The notes beneath the pieces are model-generated. The model was not told where the DNA came from, did not search any database, and saw only the letters and a list, made by a program, of their open reading frames with translations. Shown in pieces: positions 7,720-17,326 of a stretch of DNA of 20,912 nucleotides (position 1 is its first letter; every line of letters begins with the position of its first letter). The stretch lies in contig JBNGIS010030602.1 of assembly GCA_049999725.1 (NCBI GenBank), positions 1-20,912 of the forward strand, given 5' to 3'. The DNA comes from Haplomitrium mnioides. Lineage: Eukaryota > Marchantiophyta > Haplomitriopsida > Calobryales. The translations under genes and the position numbers were made by a program.

Positions 7720-8138
7720 TGTAATACTACACATATACAAGATAGAATAGTACAAAAGTTAGTATACCACAAAGGAAACCTCAAGCTCACAACATAAGAG
7801 ATGCCCAAAAAGAGAGTGTCTCTTGTCTATATACTCAACAAAAAGCAATTTTCCTACATCTTTCTCTCTTTACTTCTCCTTCTACCACATGACTTATCTT
7901 GGAACCTTCTACTACTCTTTAATTCTCCGCTTGTTACGTGTCCTTCTCTTCTTCTAAAGTTGTATTCTTAAAACTTCTTGTTAATTTGCTAACTTTCTCT
8001 CCTTGTGTCACATATCATTCTTTCTTTAATAGCCATTTCTTTTTAGTACTCTAGCTTAGTAGTGACTTTCTATACATACTTTTCTTTATTTCTTACTCTA
8101 TTTTTAGTCATTGCTTACCAAAGTTGGTACTCATTACA
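7720..8138 (-). repeat. 3' LTR of copy 2, type A (419 bp)
   Basis: It begins TGTAATGAGT and ends AGTATTACA on the minus strand and aligns to the copy 1 5' LTR. It is about 70 bp shorter, mainly from loss of the CCAAT region. The three G-boxes have decayed: CCACATGAC (7885-7893), GTTACGTGTC (7933-7942) and GTCACATATC (8007-8016). All the CpG-disrupting changes are of C-to-T or G-to-A type. The five bases before the LTR, CTAGC (7715-7719), would be the target-site duplication candidate, but there is no partner. Confidence 0.88.
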
Positions 8139-8153
8139 ATCCTTCCCTCTTTT
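8139..8153 (-). promoter_or_regulatory. Polypurine tract of copy 2
   Basis: AAAAGAGGGAAGGAT on the minus strand, adjoining the LTR and overlapping the TAA stop of the chromodomain frame, exactly as in copy 1. Confidence 0.8.
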
Positions 8154-9470
8154 AAGATGCAACATTCTCATTGCTAGGAAGGGAATTTTCAAAAGATGAA
8201 ATCAGTGAGGCAGCATTGACTAAATTGTCTAATAGCTTTGGCTTTGTAAAGAGGATAGCTTTTCCAACAAACCAAATACTCAACAACCTCGCTACGTTCA
8301 CAACAATGAGTGTGTTTCTTCCAGAGTTGTCTACCTTCAAATTCTTCATGCCCATCCACAAGTTTAGGTGAGGGAGATAGTTCAAGTGTAGAAGTGAATA
8401 TGTCAAAATAAGGTACAAAAGCTTCAGGTAAAAAACATGAAATACTAGATAAATCTTCATGTAACTAAGGTTAATTTATCGGCCACCTCTCCAATGCAAG
8501 CACAAATAGAGAAAAGTCCAATGAAGTAAAGGTTGAGCTTACAAGGTTGAAGTAGAAGAAGTTTGGCTGTGGAGAGCCAAACTTGGTCTCCCAAGTGATG
8601 TTTTGGTGTAGGCAATAGAGAAAATCATCTACAATTGGACTTTTGAAAGACAATGATGAGGTATGAGGAAGACTAGAAAGTGTGATAAGATGCTTTCCAT
8701 ACACAAAAAAGAAAGGTGTAGCACATGTTGAATTGTTGAATGAGTTTTTGTAAGAGAACTCAACAAAAGATAGCAACCAATTCCATTCGCCTTGTTCCTC
8801 CAAAGTAAAAGCATGTAGTAAGTCTTTGGTAGTGCAATTGGCTCATTCAATTTGACTATTGGATTGTAAGTAATAAGCGGTATATATGGCCAATTTGGTT
8901 TTGAGAAGACCAAATATCGTGTATCAAAACATACTAATGAGTCAAGTGTTGCAATTAAAAATAACAGCTTTAGAGATACCGTGACAAGAGTACAATGTTT
9001 CCAAGTAGATTTGAGCTAATTCAAACGTTGTCACGAATTTGGTTGTTGGACAAATGTGAATCATTTTATTGATTTTCTCAACAAAAATGGCAATACCATC
9101 ATAATCAGTACAAAGAAGTGGTAGCTAACACATAATGTTTGTACTCATATATTTCCATCATCGATTTAGGATGGGCAATGGATGTAATAAGTCACTATGT
9201 TTGAAATTAGTAGATTTGTTTGTTGACAAGACAAACAACTTCAAACATACTCTTTAACATCATGATAGATCCTTGGCCAATAGTAAACCCGTTGAAAATT
9301 TTCCAAGGTCTTCTCAACTCCAACATGCCCACCAACTATATAATCATGTGCTTTATACAAGATTTCTATACATAGCTTAACAATCTTTGGAACTTATACC
9401 TTTTTTTGAAAGAAAACCAAACCACACACCATTTTCACCAACTTCTTTTGTTGTGCTACAATGATCTCTT
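8152..9470 (-). pseudogene. Integrase and chromodomain remnant of copy 2
   Basis: Recognisable pieces in order on the minus strand are the zinc-module region near 9200-9400, the stretch around LEEQGEWNWLLSFVEFSY (8803 downwards; copy 1 has LEEQEEWDWLLPLVEFSY), and ATPFFFVYGKH. The chromodomain tail ends in SNENVAS and a stop. The frame is broken many times. About 28 codons present in copy 1 between the DDFLHRLHH-like region and the GDQVWLS-like region are missing near 8597. The chromodomain aromatic residues are scrambled by frameshifts. Confidence 0.85.
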
Positions 9471-9876
9471 CACCTTCTTTCACAACAACTAGCATCTATG
9501 TCCATCATGTAGAATAAAATGCAATTTTTGTCAAGGTGTTGAGTTGAGGGATTCAAGTTAATGCATATGCAATTTGTCGCTTGGCTCCAACATAAGCCAT
9601 CTTTATATGGATTTGTTAATACTACTCCGCTTACCAAGTTTGTCTTTTGAGGGAAATCTTTTTGTGTTTCTAGATAGAATAATAGTTCATGATTAGTCTC
9701 TACAATAAACTCTTTGCCTCGCAATAATACCTCCAATGCTTGGTTGCTAACATAATAACCAATTCATCTTGCTCAATTGTATGGTAGTTCTGCTCTGCAT
9801 CACTTACCTTTCTTGACAAAAAGCAATAGAATACCAACCATCCTCCCATTCTTGTTGCAAAACTCCACCTATTGCT
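9471..9876 (-). pseudogene. RNase H remnant of copy 2
   Basis: Starts at the deletion junction with [19 protein letters not shown], matching the copy 1 RNase H but keeping the Trp that is a stop codon in copy 1. It continues through a DAEQNYHTIEQDEL-like stretch and then loses frame. The N-terminal catalytic Asp region (VDASG in copy 1) is gone, lost with RT. Confidence 0.8.
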
Positions 9877-10040
9877 TGTGATAAGTAATTCTCTTCAACT
9901 CTAGAATCCACTAAAACTTGCATTGTTGATCCTTTGATCCATCTATTAACCACAATCAATCTTCTTTTATATGTGATAAATGCTTCCATTGTATTTATTT
10001 TAATTCTAACAAAATAAGGAGGTTGTTTTACTAGCACCAA
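9877..10040 (-). pseudogene. Protease remnant of copy 2, fused in frame to RNase H
   Basis: The open frame from 10040 reads VVNRWIKGSTMQVLVDSRVEENYLSQ and passes straight into the RNase H sequence at 9871-9876 without a stop, giving a 78-codon ORF. The catalytic triplet is Asp-Ser-Arg: the Gly is changed to Arg (AGA, from GGA by G-to-A). Copy 1 is broken at the neighbouring residue instead (Asp-Phe-Gly). The in-frame fusion arose by deletion and is unlikely to have a function. Confidence 0.8.
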
Positions 10041-11000
10041 TCATTTCCCTATTGTTCTTCATCTTCTTCATTATCGATATTGTGAAGAGGTTGTTGAAAC
10101 ACTCTTCCTTGATTGTGTCTTAATTCTTGACAATTTAGCGGTACTATTTTGCATCCTACTCGACAAAAATTGTAGCATCTTCAAATTTTTTGACCATCTT
10201 CTATCTTTTTTTCTTGATTGTTTAGAGGTCTTCATTGCTAGTGGTGTGTACAATTGAAATCCAATCTTCTTTTGATATTTCCCAATTCCATATGCATGGG
10301 GTCATAATTAATATTTCCTCTAGTTTGCACAATTCCTAGCGTCACTTTAATTTTTTGAGTATATAAGATGGCTTCATTCACATATTTAAGATTTCACATC
10401 ATAATTTCTCCTCTAATCCTATTCCTAAAACCTTGTAAGAACTTGTCAAGAGCTTCATATGCACTTATATCTTCAATTTGTACTTCTTCAGATTTTGTCA
10501 ATATGTTTTGAAACACTCCCTTGTTGTTCCAACTCCCATAGCTTCGTTCTTGTTGTCAATATCAAACCAATTACTCTTAAAATTTTGTATAAACCCTTCT
10601 TTCAAAGAACTCCACAAAAGTTGTTCTCCTTGCATTTTTCAATGGCTCCCACTCTTGTAGCCAAATGGATGTATGCTTCACTAAAAACACTCTTACAAAT
10701 AATCCCTTCTTCAAATTTGAAGCATTTGGATAAATGACATGTAAACCTTCTTCAATAGATCCATCCTTCTATAACACCGACAATGTCACTTTCACTATAC
10801 GATTCTACCTTGTATGACTTACTCATCTTTTGAAGCAAGGTCACTCGGTTCCCTTTCCCATGTTCTTGCTGAGGTTGCATTTTCACCATTTCTACCATTA
10901 ACATTTTTTGTTGTTGTTAGCTCTCTACGAGAGTTACCTGAAGTTCTTCTAATTTCACCATCATCCAAGCTACTTCTTCTAAATTGCTTGAGTTTGCCTC
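10041..11000 (-). pseudogene. gag: gag remnant of copy 2
   Basis: This aligns along the copy 1 gag in DNA and in broken frames. The knuckle region near 10125-10175 reads CYNFCRVGCKIVPLNC, so the spacing and the His of the CCHC motif are lost. The segment matching the gag start reads ATA instead of ATG (near 10999-11001). Similarity continues for about 50 bp into the leader and then stops. Two plus-strand ORFs across this region (10459-10737, 10814-11005) are antisense shadows. Confidence 0.83.
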
Positions 11001-11050
11001 TATGATTTCCTTCACAATCTTACGAATAGAACTCTCGTTTGTACTCGTAG

Positions 11051-11230
11051 TATAGATACTCTATCAACTTCTCTACATCATAATGGTTAGGTAGAGAATA
11101 TAAGTTAGTACTCGACCATCCAACTAGGATGCAACCATATGATCCTTGATTATAAAACCATGAATAAAGAATGTAAAGATATTAGAGACCATAGAATATA
11201 GTGTTCATGCATAGAGTGCAAAGGGATTTA
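11051..11230. other. AT-rich sequence after copy 2
   Basis: No homology to the leader or LTR of copy 1 and no supported gene. This marks the truncated end of copy 2. Confidence 0.4.
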
Positions 11231-11690
11231 CAAAGTTGGTCGAAAGATTACTCAAAAGCATATTTTAAAACATGGTCACTACCTACGTGCCAAGTGTGAG
11301 TTGGAGATGGATATGTCTCTAGTGAAGATGAGTAGGCTTTATCATATGAGCTATTGTGACCTTGAAACATTGAGAAATGCAAGTCTGAAACAAACAATCC
11401 TTGTAGAGCAACAATAATATAAGTTGAGCAATCGAGAGAGTATTGCTTGAAGATTTTTTCTAGAGAACTCATAAACATAGATATATGCAAGTTTGTCAAA
11501 ATGTTGCTCTAAAGCATCTTGTAAAATATGATCCCTATCTACATGCCAAATGTGGTTTGGACATATCTCTAGTAATGATGAGTAGGCTTTAGACTATATG
11601 AGCAATTATAACCTTGAGGTAGAGCATTGCTTGAAGAGTTCTTGTAGAGAACTTGTAAACATATACATGGCTTTGTAGCTCACATTGATA
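11231..11690. repeat. Imperfect tandem duplication, two units
   Basis: Unit 1 (11231-11487) and unit 2 (11488 to about 11690) share order and sequence: CAAAGTTGGTCG/CAAGTTTGTCAA, CTCAAAAGCAT/CTCTAAAGCAT, CTACGTGCCAAGTGTG/CTACATGCCAAATGTG, GATGAGTAGGCTTTA, GTATTGCTTGAAGA/GCATTGCTTGAAGA, TAGAGAACTCATAAACATA/TAGAGAACTTGTAAACATA. Unit 1 has about 60 bp that unit 2 lacks. On the minus strand both units translate to related peptides (KAYSSSLETYPSPTHTWHV and KAYSSLLEICPNHIWHV). Minus-strand coding sequence seems to continue beyond unit 2 (11606-11806, LALLDQWLEAPDQQVEVI). I do not recognise the family; it may be a duplicated piece of a gene or of a transposon ORF. Confidence 0.7.
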
Positions 11691-11929
11691 ATGGGTTTAA
11701 TTAGAGACATATCTATGTCATGAATCTTTTGAATAATAACCTCCACTTGTTGATCAGGAGCCTCCAACCATTGGTCTAAAAGAGCCAATGGAACAATTGT
11801 GGCCAAGTAACAAGATGGATGTCATGCTCTTCATGTTGCCACTACTGAATATTTATCATATCCATGGCCTTCTCAAAACAATGGAGTGAATGTATTGTTG
11901 ACTTTGATGGGAGAACATTCACTATCAAC

Positions 11930-12960
11930 ATGGCACAAGCTCTCCAAAACTTTGCATGCTACAAAGCATCTTTTGAGAAATCTCCACCTCAATTGTAATA
12001 GAATTCATGCTTGTGAAAATGGTTGTGTGTTGCATAATGCAAATATACCATTTACAAAAAATGTTCTCAATGTAGGGAGCCAAAGATGAGGCATATAGAG
12101 ATATCTTGCCAGCTTGCAAAGGTTTTGAGGTATTTTCCTATAATTCCAAGGTTCAAGAGGTTGTTTGCCACTTCTACCACTTCCAAAATTTTGACTTAAC
12201 ATCATGAGAATAGAAGAGCATACAACATGACATGTCATACTACAGATTCAATGGCATGGAAGTATGTGGATACAATCATTGATCTTTTTTTGCAGCAATA
12301 CCAAGGAATGTTTGTTTGGGGCTGGCTCTTGATGGGGTGAATCTTTTTGGAATTAATTCAACATCATGATTTACTTGGCCCATCATTTTGTTGAATTACA
12401 AGCTACTTCTTTGGTTTACCATAAAGAAATTGTTGTGATGCTTGCTCTCTTGATTATTGGGCCCAATTTAGCCAAAAAAAAAAAACCTTAGGCTAGATGG
12501 ATACTTGGTTCATTGTTGGATTAGCTTGGAATATTATAGACCAAAGAAGTCCATTGATTTGATGTGTTGAAGGGTTTTGGTGTGTGCCAACAATTCAAGC
12601 TGAGGAGAGTGATAATATGGATAATCAATGATTATCCTACATGTGGATTGATATCTAGCCAACAACACTCTAACTACAAAGGTTGTGTGATTTGCATGGT
12701 TCGTGGATTGAATCACCTCAATAAGTTAGAGCACATTAAACATTGTTAACATCTACCACAACAACATCAATTTTGCATTAACTACATAGCAAAGTACTTT
12801 GATGGCACATTGGAGACATAAATTATACCACCAAGAATGTCAAGTAGAGTTCAAGGGCTTTGGGATAAATTTGCTTCAATATACTTGAGCATTTTAGGAG
12901 AAAATATTAATGGTGCTGAATACCCAACAAAGAACCATGGAGTGAAGCAAACGAGGTCTA
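11930..12960 (+). pseudogene. tnp2: CACTA (En/Spm) Tnp2-like transposase pseudogene
   Basis: Family landmarks follow in the right order on the plus strand: NRIHACENGCVL (near 12000), a CSQC knuckle (12068-12080), KVLRYFPIIPRFKRLFA (from 12119), TTDSMAWKYVDT (near 12245-12265), FAAIPRNVCLGLALDG and VNLFGINSTS (about 12290-12370), a TWPIILLNY-like block, IIWIINDYPTCGLIS (about 12610-12655) with GCVICM, and YFDGTLET plus PPRMS (12793-12840). This is the Transposase_21/Tnp2 signature of plant CACTA elements. It contains a frameshift near 12060 and several stops, and covers only the N-terminal half of the family. The C-terminal half is not recognisable downstream, and no convincing CACTA terminal repeats are seen. 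Confidence 0.88.
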
Positions 12961-14750
12961 AAAAATAGGTAGACAAGCTGAAAATTTTACGACTGGGGTA
13001 TCTACAATGATGTTACTAAAGCAAAGTATGTGATATTCGTTTGTGAATGAAACCAACAAATTACTCAATGAAAGAAGACCCTAGAACATAAAGTGCACAT
13101 GACCAACTAAAGAGTAACAATATAACATAGAACAAAAAGACGTTAGAAAAGATACTTAGGCATCAATCCATTGGCATGTGGGTATATTGGATTCTATAGT
13201 GCAAGGTTTTTTACTATATAATAAGCTCTATATTGTCATTTTTTGTTTTTTATTATAATATCCTTGATTTTTCAACTTGATTGGCTTTAGTTTTGCAACA
13301 ACTTCATCGAGAAATCTCTAAATAAAATCAAGAATGCATGCTCAATTATAGAGACTAGTGGGATTGTGTCATAGAATAGCATGGAAGAGTGCACATGTGA
13401 CAACTTTTTCTCTAACTATATCTCATCCGATGGTTATAGTTGTGGCTTGAAACCAGAAGAAACAACACAAGTAAATGCATAGGTTGCAATTTGAGCTACA
13501 CTACTCACTTGTTATAGTTGTGCTTGTTGCTACTTTCTTAGCAGTACATTTGTTAGTTCTCTGAAGCAATTACATACATTAAGTCAAATGCCATATGTTC
13601 TTATCTACAGTTGGATTAGTCCAATGTTGGAAAGACCCATCCACTAGCATATTGTTTGAAAAAATGTACCATGTCCATGCTTCTTCTCTCATTTACTTAC
13701 AAAAATAGAACACATAATGACCATCTTCTATACTTCTTTACAAATGCTCTCCCCATTTACAATTATCATTTTTTGTTATAACTTGGTTGTCTGGCACTAT
13801 AGTAAGTGGAGGTGTTTAGAGCTAGAGTACAAGGAAAGATGATTTGCAGTACCCTATTCTATGCTTTGTAACTATCAATATTATTGACTAGATGTGTGAT
13901 GTGCTAGTTTTTCTTACTTGAGTAATTAAATTTAATATTAAATACAAATAACTTCTATATTGTCATGTTGAGGCTGTGACTGCAGACCCTTCAAAGCAAC
14001 ATAAGTAAGATTGACAAGCCAAGAAGTTACTTGGTGCTACTTGTAAAGAACATCAATCTCAAGGCCTTATGGCCAAGTTTATTCTAGTGTCAATTGCCTC
14101 TCGTTCATTTTATTCTAAGAGTCTATCTATATTGGAGTTGTGTGTTAAGCTTGGACTTTTCTTGGCTCCTTGCAAATTTTGGATGATGATGTTAGTGATG
14201 GTGATCTTAACAAATGATATTGGTTGGAACTATTTAAAGCATGTATTAAGATGTTTTGACATATCAAAACCAACATGGAGCAAACAAGAACCTTTTGTGT
14301 TGCCCATAATGTGAGCCATGATGGCAGATGATTGGGAGTATATAGGTTGTAATTTGTGCATGAAAATGTTTGCTTGTCATTGTCATAATATTTTTAAACA
14401 AGAACACCATAAAATGCATATCTTTTGGTAGAAGGTTTGCAAGTGTGATCGAGGCAAGTTTGGACCAATACATCTAGATCTAGCAAAGTGGAAAAGATGG
14501 TAGATCATGTCACAAGCTCAGCACTGGTCAATAAGAGTACCAAAATTCAATTAAAAAATCACAAGTTTATAACAAGCCATTGCTTGGTAGAGGAAGGGGC
14601 TTGGTAGTACAAAGAGATATTTTAGTGCTTTTCAATTGTATGATTTAATCCTTTTGAGGTATTGTGGAGAGGTTTTAGCTAAATGATTCCAAAATAAAGG
14701 CTTTTCTGAGGGTTTTTAAAGAAAAGAGATAATGTGGGGGTTAAAATGAG
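12961..14750. other. AT-rich tract, no supported gene
   Basis: I see no recognised domain. It may contain the rest of the CACTA element in unrecognisable form, since it follows the tnp2 relic directly. Short ORFs such as 14069-14314 look like chance. A small inverted repeat TTGGATTAGTCCAA lies near 13612-13625. Confidence 0.4.
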
Positions 14751-15048
14751 AATATTCCTAAGAAAATTCTTTCATTTGATGATTCAGAAGATCTTATGGT
14801 AGAATCGAAATTGGGATGAGGAAACTCTACTTTTGGTTATCAAATACGTGAGTCGAATGTTTATTTTAGGACAAGTTCCGGAAAGAGGAAGCAAGCTCAG
14901 GTCAAAAGAGATTTCAGATTATCCAAACAGGCGAATACTCTTCCGATATCATATTCAAGAGGGTGTCATATTATGTGTTTATGAGCTGAAGTGGTTAAAC
15001 GGTTCTTATAGAGTTGAAGAGTGTCTATTGCTAGCTATTGAGACATCA
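14751..15048 (+). other. Upstream region of the coiled-coil pseudogene
   Basis: Composition becomes less AT-rich here than in the tract before, which suggests the edge of an inserted block. An ORF covering 14833-15168 runs across it but overlaps the better gene start in another frame and is doubtful. No TATA box or terminal repeat was identified. Confidence 0.3.
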
Positions 15049-17326
15049 TGCCACGGAGAGCAGTTCAAGCCACAAGAGCCAGAGGTGGAAGGGTTGCTAC
15101 TCAGAGATCTAAGTAGAAGAAGCTACTGCTTGAATCGGGAATGTTGTCAGAGAGAAGATCAGAAGTGACGCTTTTGACATAGGAGATGAAGGCCAAGGAA
15201 GCAAAGGGTGATGGAATGTTTGTGCCCACGGGGTCAGTAAAGAATCCCCATATCCTAAAGATTTCATATGATCTGCGGAAGGTGTTGAGGAGTCGAGGGC
15301 TCTGGAATTTTTAGGCCGTATATGGGATCATAACAACTTGCAAACCATGATCAGCCAAGGCCAATTTGAGATGGTTGAGGTGGTAGGAGACTTAGTTTTC
15401 TCCTTTTGGGGCAAATTTGTTCATTATTCGGAGGAGGCGGTATTGAAAATGTATAGGCTTCCTGAAGTGGACGTCATAGAGGTAAAACTTAAGCAGGATG
15501 GTCACCTGGCCTACTTGTCTCCCAATCCTTCTATGACCAACGATGGTCACAAGATTCAAGAATTGATTGATCCTTTACTGCAAGAATTTGTGCAAGTATT
15601 TGGCACTATTTTATTTTAGCCAAAACCCCGCTACATAACCAAGACAAATTTACTTGTTTTGTTGAATGCTTGGAGAAGGCATACAAAAGGAATGGCCCAA
15701 TTTATTTATAGCTGGATTCTGACTTATTTTCAGATAAGTTGGAGAAAAAGCCCAATGATTTGGTATGCGTCCTTCATTCTACACCATACGGAAGCTAATG
15801 GGGTGTGTCCGCCAGAGGAAATGGATTTTCTAGAGAAGGATAAGAGAGCTATCTCTGAAGATACAGTGTGGGAGGATGGAGGTCCCAATAAGCCAGGTTG
15901 TCGACCTTGGCAAATGCCTTCAATTGAACCAATTCCCATAGAGCAGATTGAGATGAGGGTTTCAGATTCCCCTTATTCGAGGCCGTAGAAGAGAGCCCAA
16001 ACAGAGGTGAAGGAAATGTGGGTTCCAAAAATTATTCCAACATCGGTTGTAGCAAAGTCACCTTAAGAGGTGGTAGTTTATCCGTTGGCTTGTAGGAAGC
16101 CATGGGAGATGAAGACTATCGATATGATCGATTTAGAAGAGGGAAGTGTAGACTGGGGAAAGACTCTAGAAGAGATTGATGCCTAGAGGATGGCCAAAAG
16201 CAAAGGACATGAGGCAGGCCCTAGTTTGGATCCAAAGAGGGACTCGATGGCAAGTTTGGTGGCAATGCTAGAAGTGTTTGTTGAGGTTGATGATTTGGAA
16301 GAATCTGATGTGGCTCTTTTGGAGGTAAGAAAAGAGGGATCAGGGGAGGATCTTTGACGACCAGTGGATGTGCCAGCGACGTTAGATTTTGATATTCCAT
16401 ATGCTGATTCAATGAGGGGAGAAGAGGAAAAGGCAAGTGAGCCAATAGAAGAAGGTCTGAAATCTATATCGAAAGAGTCTTCCGATATCCCACCAGCAAT
16501 TTAAAGGAAGGGAAAGGAAGTTGCAAAAGGGTCTGATGTTGAGTCGGATGATTGGGAAAATGCCTATCAACTGTTGAAGAGTAGAATCAAGATCAAGGAG
16601 AACAAATTGGAGAATTTAATCCATGAGGAGCGGGAAACTTCAAAGATTCTGCGGAAGTCATTGACGCATCTATAGATGGAGCGACAGTGAGAGGCAGAGG
16701 AGTTTGCAAAAGTTGAGGCCTCAAAGAAGAAATTGGCAGTAGTGGATACATTGATGAAACAACAAGAGGAGAGTTTTGCGTTGGAGAAGGAGAAGTTGGC
16801 GAAAGTCACTATGGAGCTTCAGGAAGAAAAACCAGCAGCTATTTCGAGAGAAAGTTTTGCTCCAATCCGAAGTTTGTAATCTGATTGGGGAAATAGGAAA
16901 TCTAGAGGAGCAAAAGAGATTGCACGAGGTAAAAGAGAAGGAATGGTTAAGATTGTATCAAGCTCTCTAGACTTTGAAGGCAATTCAAGAGAACAGAGCC
17001 AATACATTACAATTGAAATTGGCTGAGTGCAGAAGGATTCGTTGGAGAGAGAGAAGAGGGAATTCACGGAAGATTTACTTAAAGCTGCTTGTGATGCTCT
17101 GAGATTGAAGCAGATGTGGGATAAAGTGTAGCAGCTTCGGAATCAGACACTAGACAGGATGGATACGAGTATGCAAAGATTGGTGTTTGATCTAGATGAA
17201 GCTAATCAGGAGGTGACCAATGTGAGAAAGCAGTTGGCGGTGCTCGAGGAGAAAAGATATTCAGAAGTAACTCAAGAGTTATTCCGAGTAAAACCTTCTG
17301 AAGAGGGAAATCCGAAGTTACTATAG
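15049..17326 (+). pseudogene. Broken gene of unknown family with acidic middle and long coiled-coil C-terminus (about 760 codons)
   Basis: An ATG at 15049 opens MPRRAVQATRARGGR, a basic N-terminus. A globular part follows (ALEFLGRIWDHNNL, VVGDLVFSFWGKFV, YSEEAVLKMYRLPEVD, LIDPLLQEFVQVFG). The middle is acidic and low in structure (16100-16500: EEGSVDWGKTLEE, ESDVALLE). A coiled coil rich in Glu, Lys and Leu fills about 16560-17300 (KIKENKLENLIHEE, EASKKKLAVVDTLMK, SEVCNLIGEIGNLEEQKR, DEANQEVTNVRKQLAVLEEK). The frame shifts near 15290, 16830 and 17035, the last two compensating. Nine or more in-frame stops occur, all explained by CAR-to-TAR or CGA-to-TGA changes. It ends at TAG 17324-17326. 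I do not recognise the family. Such ORFs are found in plant transposons as first or accessory ORFs, but a captured host gene is possible. Confidence 0.6.

Larger units (their letters stand above)
7720..11050 (-). mobile_element. Chromovirus copy 2, truncated and internally deleted
   Basis: This is a second, more diverged member of the copy 1 family in the same orientation. From its downstream end it has LTR (7720-8138), polypurine tract, decayed chromodomain, integrase, RNase H, a join directly to protease, then gag. Similarity to copy 1 stops at about 11050, just before the point where the leader would begin. There is no primer-binding site or 5' LTR. Two internal deletions are clear: about 1447 bp covering RT (junction 9871-9876) and about 85 bp in integrase (junction near 8597). 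Many substitutions indicate it is older than copy 1. Confidence 0.9.

Noticed and set aside
11051-11230. A 5' LTR or primer-binding site for copy 2
   Set aside because: No TGGTATCAGAGC-like sequence or similarity to the type A LTR was found beyond 11050.
12473-12485. Run of A residues, possible poly(A) tail of a retrocopy
   Set aside because: It lies inside the tnp2 pseudogene frame and has no processed gene before it or target duplication around it.
13480-13520. CACTAC-like strings as a CACTA terminal repeat
   Set aside because: They occur singly, without an inverted partner or subterminal repeats.
14833-15168. Plus-strand ORF of 111 codons
   Set aside because: It overlaps the better supported start at 15049 in a different frame and has no recognisable motif.
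15730-17067. Minus-strand ORFs (such as 16221-16445 and 16819-17067)
   Set aside because: They are antisense shadows of the acidic and coiled-coil coding sequence; Ser/Leu-rich translations are typical of antisense Glu/Lys codons.
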